This document shows positions 53,348 to 60,417 of a DNA stretch of 64,000 nucleotides, in pieces. Each line of letters opens with the position of its first letter. Position 1 is the stretch's first letter. Where the stretch lies: the NCBI RefSeq assembly GCF_019511345.1, contig NZ_JAEUAK010000010.1, positions 62,001 through 126,000 of the forward strand. Reading direction: 5' to 3'. This DNA is from Rhizobium mesosinicum (GTDB taxonomy: Bacteria > Pseudomonadota > Alphaproteobacteria > Rhizobiales > Rhizobiaceae). The notes under the pieces were generated by a model. The model had not been told where the DNA came from. It did not search any database and saw only the letters and a list, made by a program, of their open reading frames with translations. A program made the position numbers and the translations under genes.

Positions 53348-56300
53348 TCATGCGCGACTGTTGACCCGTGCAGGGACATCGCAGGGAATTGAAAACGCAA
53401 ATGTCGCGCCCGGCCCTTCGGAATTGGATACTCCCCGAAGCCGCCCGCCATGAGCCTCAATGATGGAGCGGCTTACTGACAGTCCGATCCCCATCCCGTC
53501 GGACTTTGTGGTGTGGAAGGCCTGGAAAAGCTGTTCGACGTTCTTGCCTTCAAACCCGATACCAGCGTCGCGAACGGAGACACTAATCTCGCCGCCAGGG
53601 TCAATGCGGCTGGAAACATGCATTTCACGCGCACCGTCGTTGACCGCCGCCATGGCATCGGCCGCATTCAGCACGAGATTCAGAATGACCTGCTGGATCT
53701 GGACCCGGTCGGCGAGTACAAGCGGGACATCGCCCGCTAGTTCGGTGCGCACGATGACCCGCCGTCGCTGAAGTTCGCTCGACGACAAAGCAAGGACCTC
53801 GCGTACCGCCTCGTTAAGGTCAATAAGTTCGAGCGACGGCGGCTTCCTGGTGAACAGACTGCGCAGACGTTTGATCACCTCCGACGCACGATCCCCGTCT
53901 CTGAGAGTCCGCTGGGCGGTTATCCGGGCGCCGTCCAAGTTGGGCGGATCGGCGGCAAGCATTCTTAGGCAGGTGTTCACGTTGGTCATAATCCCGGCGA
54001 GAGGCTGGCTCACTTCGTGGGCGATGGACGCGGTCAGCGCACTCAGCGCCGTCACGCGCGCCACATGTGCAAGTTCCGCGCGCGCGTGGTTCAGATCGGC
54101 CTCTTGAAGCTTCCGCTGCGTGATATCCTGCAACGCTCCCATGAAAACCGGTCTGTCAGGGATCTGCGCGATGCGGTGGCCGATGACATGGGCATGCCGC
54201 ATGTCGCCATCCGCTCTTAGCACCCTGAACATCAATTCAAATTTTTCCCCGATCGCCGCGCTTCGAAGCAGAACCTCGACATGTGGCATATCCTCCGGAT
54301 GTATCGTGCCGGCGATCATGTCCATGGTCACCTTCACACCAGGCTCGAATCCGAAGACCTGATAAATTACTTCCGACCAATTGTGCTCATCGCGCTCCAG
54401 GTCCCATGTAAAGCTTCCGGTCTGGCTTAGCCGCTGGGCAGCTGTCAGGTAGGCATTCGTGCGCGCAAGCTCGGCTTCACTGGCTTTCTGGACTTCTTCC
54501 GCCAGTTTGGTTTCAGTGACATCCTGCACGCTACCGATATAGACCATCCGATCGGTGATTTCCGGGATGGGGGTGGCGACAGAGTGGATGTGTTTCAGGT
54601 TCCCATCCGACGTGATGATGCGATAGTACATGTCGAAGCTTTCGCCGACGCTTGTTGCTTCTTGGAGATGTCTTCCGACCCGCTCAAGGTCGTCTGGATG
54701 GATCACGCCCAATACGATCGACATATCCGGTGTCACGGTCGGGTCGATGCCCCAAATCCTGAAGGTTTCCTCCGACCAGTCCACCTCGCCGGACCCGGCG
54801 TCCCAGGTAAAGCTCCCTGTCTTGCTCAGTCGCTGTCCTGCGGTCAGGTATGAGTTGGCACGCCTCAACTCCGCAGCGATGGCTTTCTGGGCTTCCTCTG
54901 CCAGCTTGCTCGCCGTCACGTCCTGAGTGCTCCCAAGGAACACCGCATGGTCGGTTATCTCCGGGACCGGCATGCTGACCGTGTGAAGATACTTCAAGGA
55001 GCCGTTGCGCGTGACGATGCGATAGTAGGCGTCAAAAGCCGAGCGGGTCCGCGCGGCCTCCTCTATCGCAGCGATGGTCGCCTCGCGGTCGTCTGGATGA
55101 AAGGCCTTCACGATCATATCCATTGTCGGCGCCAAGCCTGGATCGAAATCCCAGATTCGGTAGTTTTCGTCCGACCAGGTCAGCTCGAGGGTCCTTGAGT
55201 CCCACCTGAAGCTGCCGATCTGGCTCAGTTGCTGCGCCGCGCTGAGATGAACATTGGCTCGCGCAAGATCCGCCTCGCTGTCACGGAGCGCGGCCTCTGC
55301 AAGCCTACTCTCAGTGACATCCTGGGAACTCCCGAGATAGACGAGATGCTCGGTGATTTCCGATACGACCTCCATCACCGTGTGAAGATACTTCACGCCG
55401 CCGACGGGCGTTACGATTCTGTAGACGAGTTCGACGTCCTTGCGCTCGCGAACAGCATTTTCAAATGCGCGGTAGGCCCTATCACGGTCGTCCGGATGGA
55501 TGGCGGCTAGAACCATCTCCATCGTTGGAGAAATCGCAGGCTCGAACTCCCAGATGCGATAGTTCTCGTCAGACCAAACTTGTTCGCCAGTTGTCGTATC
55601 CAGAGAAAAGCTGCCCGTCTTGCTCAGCCTCTGGGCGCCCGCCAGGAAACGGTTCGCACGCCTGAGTTCCAGCGTGCTTGCGGCCAACATGGCATCCGAC
55701 TCCGCCCGCTCCATAGCGATGCCAGAAAGTTTGGCAAATCGATCGATTAGTTCCTGCTCTTCGTCCGTCGGACCGACGCGGTCGAGCTTATAGATGGCGA
55801 ATATGCCGAGCACTTTTCCACGGCTCCCGACGATCGGCGCCGACCAGCATGATCCGAGACCGAATTCAACCATCATGCCCGGCCAGGCTGACCCGAGCCA
55901 GCGCGAGTCATTTGTCGGGTCGGTGACGATTATCGTGGATCTTGTCTTGATCGCGAGCGAACACGGTCCGAAGTAGGGATCGATCTTCAACCCGTCGAGA
56001 ACAGCATTATATGGTCCAGGAAGATTGGGACCTGCCCCCATCCGAAACCGAAGTTCGTCAGGATCGGAAAAGAGGATACTGCAGAGCGACCCAGGCGACA
56101 GTCGTTCCACTTCCAGGCAGAGTTGATTCAGAATTTCCGGCAGGGCAACGCCGCGTGTGACAAGCTCGAGCAGTTGTTTCTCCACCTGGAGCTGCGCTTC
56201 TGCCTGTCTCTGGCTTTCTATGTCGGTGTTGACCCCATACCATCCCGACGCAAGACCATCACTATTGTGGACCGGCTCGGCCTTGACACTGAAACGGCGA

Positions 56301-56560
56301 TAAACTCCGTCGAACCGACGAAGTCGCATCTCGAACTCCGCGGCGCCACCCCTGGTAACCGCATCGCGCCAGCTATCGCGGACCCGCTCGATGTCGTCGG
56401 GATGAATTGTCGCCGTCCAGCCGCGCTCCCGGAGCTCTTTGACATCAATGCCAGTGTACTCGCGCCATCGGCGATTTACGAAAGTCGTTACGCCATCTGG
56501 CCCTGTCGCCCAGACTAGTCCAGGCAGGATGTCGAAAGGTTTCCAGAGGTCTGGTTCCAT
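53348..56560 (-). CDS. Very large multi-PAS/GAF sensor histidine kinase
   Basis: The 1070-residue protein has PAS (~5-125), GAF (~130-290), then four consecutive PAS_3 units of ~125-135 residues each. Each unit starts in a variant of AxxLSKTGSFxWD and ends in QDVTExxLAE, so they arose by internal duplication. HisKA follows with His848 in TASIAHEVSQPLAGIM and a HATPase_c domain (QIQQVILNLVLNAADAM, GMGIGLSVSRSIIEAHGG). No receiver is adjacent; it converges on the receiver at 52743. TGAGGT precedes the ATG. Only a weak copy of the shared element faces it. Confidence 0.92.
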   Translation of the reverse strand: MEPDLWKPFDILPGLVWATGPDGVTTFVNRRWREYTGIDVKELRERGWTATIHPDDIERVRDSWRDAVTRGGAAEFEMRLRRFDGVYRRFSVKAEPVHNSDGLASGWYGVNTDIESQRQAEAQLQVEKQLLELVTRGVALPEILNQLCLEVERLSPGSLCSILFSDPDELRFRMGAGPNLPGPYNAVLDGLKIDPYFGPCSLAIKTRSTIIVTDPTNDSRWLGSAWPGMMVEFGLGSCWSAPIVGSRGKVLGIFAIYKLDRVGPTDEEQELIDRFAKLSGIAMERAESDAMLAASTLELRRANRFLAGAQRLSKTGSFSLDTTTGEQVWSDENYRIWEFEPAISPTMEMVLAAIHPDDRDRAYRAFENAVRERKDVELVYRIVTPVGGVKYLHTVMEVVSEITEHLVYLGSSQDVTESRLAEAALRDSEADLARANVHLSAAQQLSQIGSFRWDSRTLELTWSDENYRIWDFDPGLAPTMDMIVKAFHPDDREATIAAIEEAARTRSAFDAYYRIVTRNGSLKYLHTVSMPVPEITDHAVFLGSTQDVTASKLAEEAQKAIAAELRRANSYLTAGQRLSKTGSFTWDAGSGEVDWSEETFRIWGIDPTVTPDMSIVLGVIHPDDLERVGRHLQEATSVGESFDMYYRIITSDGNLKHIHSVATPIPEITDRMVYIGSVQDVTETKLAEEVQKASEAELARTNAYLTAAQRLSQTGSFTWDLERDEHNWSEVIYQVFGFEPGVKVTMDMIAGTIHPEDMPHVEVLLRSAAIGEKFELMFRVLRADGDMRHAHVIGHRIAQIPDRPVFMGALQDITQRKLQEADLNHARAELAHVARVTALSALTASIAHEVSQPLAGIMTNVNTCLRMLAADPPNLDGARITAQRTLRDGDRASEVIKRLRSLFTRKPPSLELIDLNEAVREVLALSSSELQRRRVIVRTELAGDVPLVLADRVQIQQVILNLVLNAADAMAAVNDGAREMHVSSRIDPGGEISVSVRDAGIGFEGKNVEQLFQAFHTTKSDGMGIGLSVSRSIIEAHGGRLRGVSNSEGPGATFAFSIPCDVPARVNSRA

Positions 56561-56735
56561 ACCTCACTTTCCTACAGTCAAGGGCGGGGTCATTTTTTGA
56601 GTACTCGAAGCAATCTCGTCAATAGTACTTAGGTGTCGGGCCTTGGAAGATCGAGATGTAGCACCCTTCTGAAGGATCTGAGCGTTTTGTTACATTGCGA
56701 GGCTTACAGGCGCGCAATGAAGAACATCGTAGATA

Positions 56736-56766
56736 CCAAAGTATCGGCGATACCATGGTGCAATAG
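56736..56766 (+). promoter_or_regulatory. Shared promoter element, copy M
   Basis: CCAAAGTATCGGCGATACCA runs into TGGTGCAATAG, TGCAAT at 56759-56764. It points to the exported epoxide-hydrolase-like gene. Read on the minus strand the same repeat is followed by ATACTTTGGTATCTACG, a poorer match facing the large kinase. Confidence 0.82.
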
Positions 56767-56829
56767 TCCACACGCCCGTTCGGTGTGACTTTCCTCCCCA
56801 TCAACCCCGTCAACACGTAGGAGGATGCC

Positions 56830-58128
56830 ATGTCCCGTATACAGCACGAAGTCACACGCCGAACTCTTCTTGCCGCCGCCACAGCCGCAGGCGCGATGGG
56901 TATGCTTCCGGGAACACTCGCGGCGTCGACCACGGGTCCCGATATCAGACCGTTCAAGTTCTCGGCTACCGACGAGCAGCTTAAGGATCTTCGACGTCGT
57001 GTTGAAGCCACCCGCTGGCCGGACCGTGAGACGGTGTCCGACGATACGCAGGGGGTGCGGCTCGACACGATCCGGAAAGTGGCCAAATACTGGCGCGCCC
57101 ATGACTGGCGCAAGGTCGAGGCCAAGCTCAATTCCCTCCCGCAGTTCATGACCGAGATCGACGGTCTCGACATCCATTTCATCCATGTGCGCTCGAAGCA
57201 CGAGAAGGCGCTGCCCATCATTATCACCCATGGCTGGCCGGGCTCAATCATCGAGCAGTTGAAGATCATCAAGCCGCTGACCGATCCGACCGCCTATGGC
57301 GGCACCGCGGCCGATGCCTTCCATGTCGTCATCCCTTCGCTGCCGGGTTATGGCTTTTCGGGCAAGCCGAAGGAGAAGGGCTGGAACCCGCCGCGCATCG
57401 CCAAGGCCTGGGCCGCGCTGATGCAACGCCTCGGTTATACGAAATATGTCGCCCAAGGCGGCGATTGGGGCAATGCCGTGACCGAACTGATGGCGGTGCA
57501 GGAGCCTGCCGGCCTCATCGGCATCCACACCAATATGGCGGCCACCGTGCCGGCCGACATCGCCAAACTACTGTCATCAGGCGCACCCGCGCCGGCCGAT
57601 CTTTCCGGCGACGAGAAGCGCGCCTATGAACAGCTCGACGATTTCTACAAGAACGGTCTTGGCTATGCGATCGAGATGAACAACCGGCCGCAGACGCTTT
57701 ACGGCATCGTCGACTCGCCAATCGGTCTCGCCTCCTGGATGCTCGACCACGACATCAGAAGCTACCGGATGATCGCTCGTTCCTTCGACGGGGAGAAGGA
57801 GGGCCTGACGCCTGACGATATCCTCGACAATGTCACGCTTTACTGGCTGACGAATACGGCGATCTCGTCCGCACGGCTCTACTGGGACAATGCGCATTTC
57901 CCCTCGGGCGGTTTCTTCGATCCGCGCGGCATCAAGATCCCCGTCGCCGTCAGCGCCTTCCCGGATGAGATCTACCAGGCGCCGCAGAGCTGGGCCGAAA
58001 AGGCCTATCCGAAGCTCATCCATTATGCGCGGCCGGAAAAGGGCGGCCACTTTGCGGCCTGGGAGCAGCCGGAGATCTTCACCGCCGAGCTGCGGGCCTC
58101 ATTCAAGTCGCTGCGCGACGAAACCTAA
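56830..58128 (+). CDS. Tat-exported epoxide hydrolase (EHN type)
   Basis: The 432-residue protein has a Tat signal (EVTRRTLLAAATAAGAMGML), the epoxide-hydrolase N-terminal domain (IRPFKFSATDEQLKDLRRRV, then RWPDRET), the oxyanion motif ITHGWPGSIIEQ, Asp212 as nucleophile in AQGGDWGNAVTE, and the catalytic His in KGGHFAAWEQPE. Length and order match microsomal-type epoxide hydrolases, which open epoxides to diols. It is the last gene of the accessory enzyme set and the second exported Asp-nucleophile hydrolase in the block. Confidence 0.93.
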   Translation: MSRIQHEVTRRTLLAAATAAGAMGMLPGTLAASTTGPDIRPFKFSATDEQLKDLRRRVEATRWPDRETVSDDTQGVRLDTIRKVAKYWRAHDWRKVEAKLNSLPQFMTEIDGLDIHFIHVRSKHEKALPIIITHGWPGSIIEQLKIIKPLTDPTAYGGTAADAFHVVIPSLPGYGFSGKPKEKGWNPPRIAKAWAALMQRLGYTKYVAQGGDWGNAVTELMAVQEPAGLIGIHTNMAATVPADIAKLLSSGAPAPADLSGDEKRAYEQLDDFYKNGLGYAIEMNNRPQTLYGIVDSPIGLASWMLDHDIRSYRMIARSFDGEKEGLTPDDILDNVTLYWLTNTAISSARLYWDNAHFPSGGFFDPRGIKIPVAVSAFPDEIYQAPQSWAEKAYPKLIHYARPEKGGHFAAWEQPEIFTAELRASFKSLRDET

Positions 58129-58280
58129 AGGGAACTGACGTAATGGCTCTTGGTTCGTTTCCACCTCGATGGGATTATTTAGCGAGAGGAGCATACGTCA
58201 AGATTGAATCCAGGTTTAAGACTGGCGCGCCGATTTTCGCTGACGCCCTTTGAGAGCAGGCGGCGGACCTCGAAGATTAC
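58129..58280. other. Spacer at the right end of the block, nothing recognised
   Basis: The bases after the epoxide hydrolase stop hold no open frame of note and no shared element. They lead into a strong hairpin and gene debris next to ssrA. Confidence 0.4.
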
Positions 58281-58305
58281 GGCGGGAGCACTCGATGCTC
58301 CCGCC
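58281..58305 (+). terminator. Perfect hairpin, likely terminator
   Basis: GGCGGGAGCA and TGCTCCCGCC pair over 10 bases around CTCGA. Only a few T follow (GCTTGTTC). It could end transcription from the epoxide hydrolase gene 150 bases upstream. Confidence 0.6.
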
Positions 58306-58345
58306 GCTTGTTCACGCCGTAATTTGACAAACTCAGGAGGTCAAA

Positions 58346-58830
58346 ATGAAGCTCAAGAGCCAACCAGAAGGCCTTGCTGACGATTCGTCATTGAGAACCT
58401 CCAAAGCAGTGTTCAGATTGAGCAAGCGAAAGCGTTGCTTCGACAGCAACTGCGCTCTGGTGAGCTTGAGGATTACCTTGTCGGATAAAAGAGGGAGGCA
58501 CTGAAGGAGAGTGACGTCCTACGCCTTACGACCCTCCACCCGAACCTTCTCAACGGTCACAAACACAAGCCCACGACCAAGTCCGAAGTCGGCACGTTTC
58601 TCAAGACCTTGAACGCGGAACTTGCAGAGCGGCGGAAGTTGGAATCGAATGAAAGTTCCGGAGCAACCGACTGGAAGGCTATGTATCACGAGGCCATCGA
58701 TCGGCAGGAGCGAATCCTGACCAGAGCCCATGCCTGGAAGATCCCGATGCTCCGCATGGCAAGGAAAAAACCGCGAGCTCAAGAAAAGGCTCGGATTAAA
58801 GGTTGTTCCGCTTCGACCATAGCCGCTTAA
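58346..58830 (+). pseudogene. Broken gene beside ssrA
   Basis: An ATG with a strong ribosome site (AGGAGGTCAAA) starts MKLKSQPEGLADD. After a frame change the sequence continues RFVIENLQSSVQIEQAKALL and RQQLRSGELEDYLVG, meets TAA, and in the same frame reads on as REALKESDVLRLTTLHPNLL, through ERRKLESNESSGATDWKAMY to CSASTIAA. One frameshift and one stop would thus separate parts of one or two genes. I do not recognise the protein. Its place between accessory and core DNA suggests a remnant from an integration event. Confidence 0.4.
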
Positions 58831-58859
58831 TTTCTCTTGAAATTCAACCGATAGACTCC

Positions 58860-59190
58860 TAACTATGTAGTGCTTCGCAAGAAGACTATGGTGCTAAACC
58901 TTTTGTGCAATAGATGTGCAGGACGCGGCTTCGAAGCCGCCGCCTCCACCACAATTAGCCGTTACCGGGCTGCTTATGATGGGGGCGAAATGGGATCGAC
59001 TGGCATTGAAAGACAAAAGCTGTGCCCGGCATGATACCGCCGTTATCGGGTCACAAGTGTAGTTGCAAACGACAACAACGCTAAGGAATACGCTCTCGCT
59101 GCCTAATGGCGGTGTGAGAATTCCGACCTAAGTCCTCTAGGTTAGCCCCTTGAGGCGGGGTCCGAAGGCACCTGGCAACAGAAGCCTTCA
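58860..59190 (+). ncRNA. ssrA: Permuted two-piece tmRNA
   Basis: tmRNA frees stalled ribosomes and tags the nascent protein. The gene is permuted as in alphaproteobacteria: the acceptor piece comes first and ends CGCCTCCACCA (to 58951), and the coding piece begins GGGGGCG (58981-58987), which pairs with CGCCUCC to form the acceptor stem. The tag frame GCA...TAA at 59065-59106 encodes ANDNNAKEYALAA. A 29-base segment between the pieces would be removed. Outer ends are approximate. The T-arm region GCGGCTTCGAAGCCGC is one base shorter than the usual 5-7-5 arm. Confidence 0.92.
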
Positions 59191-59323
59191 CCTTCTCCCC
59201 TTTTTCGACAAAATCATGTATGCTTGATGAAGGCATGAATCGGCTTGCGCCTTTCCCAAACCGCCGGGACGTGCCATACAAGTTCGTGAAAAGACTTCCA
59301 AACCGACGAAAGACAGGAAAAGC

Positions 59324-59836
59324 ATGGGGCAGGATCATATCCGCTACGACATTCTGGCACAGGACGCGTTGCGCGGTGTCATCCGCAAGGTCTTGACCGA
59401 AGTCGCAACGACGGGCCGTCTGCCCGGCGACCATCACTTCTTTATTACGTTTCTCACTGGCGCTCCCGGCGTGCGCATCTCGCAGCACTTGAAATCGAAA
59501 TATCCCGAGCAGATGACCATCGTCATCCAGCACCAGTTCTGGGAACTGAAGATCACCGAATCCCATTTCGAGATCGGCCTGTCCTTCTCCGATGTGCCGG
59601 AAAAGCTCGTCATTCCGTTCAACGCCATCAGAGGCTTCTACGACCCCTCTGTTAATTTCGAGCTGGAATTCGACGTGCCGCTGAGCGACGGCGAGGAACT
59701 GCCGGCGGCCGAGATTACTGCCTATCCGGTCGATGCGACCAAATCCGAGGATGCCGCGGCAAAGCCTGCCGTAGAAGGCGAGGAAAAGAAACCGGGCTCG
59801 GTCGTTTCGCTCGATTCTTTCCGCAAGAAGCAGTAA
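59324..59836 (+). CDS. sspB: SspB-type ClpXP adaptor for ssrA-tagged proteins
   Basis: The 170-residue protein has an SspB-like substrate-binding fold (IRYDILAQDALRGVIRKVLTEVA, HHFFITFLTGAPGVRISQHL, MTIVIQHQFWELKITESHFEIGLSF) and an acidic linker ending in a ClpX-tethering tail (GSVVSLDSFRKKQ). It hands ssrA-tagged proteins to ClpXP. AGGAAAAGC precedes the ATG. It lies about 135 bases after ssrA, which makes the tag, so tag and tag receptor are genetic neighbours. Confidence 0.92.
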   Translation: MGQDHIRYDILAQDALRGVIRKVLTEVATTGRLPGDHHFFITFLTGAPGVRISQHLKSKYPEQMTIVIQHQFWELKITESHFEIGLSFSDVPEKLVIPFNAIRGFYDPSVNFELEFDVPLSDGEELPAAEITAYPVDATKSEDAAAKPAVEGEEKKPGSVVSLDSFRKKQ

Positions 59837-59842
59837 TGCCAA

Positions 59843-59865
59843 GGGAGGCAAAAGCCTCCCTTTTT
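59843..59865 (+). terminator. Intrinsic terminator after sspB
   Basis: GGGAGGC-AAAA-GCCTCCC followed by TTTTT starts four bases after the sspB stop codon. Confidence 0.93.
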
Positions 59866-59888
59866 CTTTCATGACGGAGGCAAACCGC

Positions 59889-60077
59889 ATGAGCGCCGAA
59901 ATCGTCAACCTGCGCCAATTCCGCAAGCAGCAGGCACGCTCCGAAAAGGAGAAGCAGGCCGAGCAGAACCGCATCTCGCACGGCCGCACCAAGGCTGAAA
60001 AGCAATTGACCCGTGCCCTCAACGAGAAGGCCGAAAAGGCGCTTGATCAGGGCCGCATCGAAGACGACAAAACCTGA
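59889..60077 (+). CDS. DUF4169-family small protein
   Basis: The 62-residue basic, helical protein (AEIVNLRQFRKQQARSEKEK, then GRTKAEKQLTRALNEKAEKAL) matches DUF4169, small alphaproteobacterial proteins of unknown function. The ATG at 59889 has GGAGG upstream; an earlier in-frame ATG at 59871 lies directly after the terminator. It precedes the ribbon-helix-helix gene and may be co-transcribed with it. Confidence 0.82.
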   Translation: MSAEIVNLRQFRKQQARSEKEKQAEQNRISHGRTKAEKQLTRALNEKAEKALDQGRIEDDKT

Positions 60078-60160
60078 TCGCCGGCGGGTGAAAAGCCTTA
60101 GCGATCAGACAGATGCGGTTCCTGACTGAATCGCTTTCTCAACGAAGACGAAGCAGGCCG

Positions 60161-60382
60161 ATGATCCGCAAACACTCGGCGACATTGCATGGGCACCGCA
60201 CAAGTTTCTCGCTGGAAGATGAGTTCTGGACCGAGTTGAAGGCGATTGCCGCAAGTCGCTCCATGCCGCTCGCGGCACTGATATCAGAAATAGACGACGG
60301 CCGCACGCCTGACAGCAACCTCTCCTCGGCGTTGCGTCTGCATGTGCTGGCCTGGCTGAAAAGCAGCATCGCCAGCGCCTGA
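60161..60382 (+). CDS. Ribbon-helix-helix domain protein
   Basis: The 73-residue protein has the RHH_4-type pattern: a strand (ATLHGHRTSFSLEDEFW) followed by two helices (TELKAIAASRSMPLAALISEIDDGR and SNLSSALRLHVLAWLKSSI). These alphaproteobacterial proteins are thought to bind DNA, though targets are not known. The ATG at 60161 fits the family start. It pairs with the DUF4169 gene upstream, an arrangement I recall as common in rhizobia. Confidence 0.82.
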   Translation: MIRKHSATLHGHRTSFSLEDEFWTELKAIAASRSMPLAALISEIDDGRTPDSNLSSALRLHVLAWLKSSIASA

Positions 60383-60417
60383 TCAATCCCCGCAAGCCGC
60401 CGGATCGACCGTCCTCG

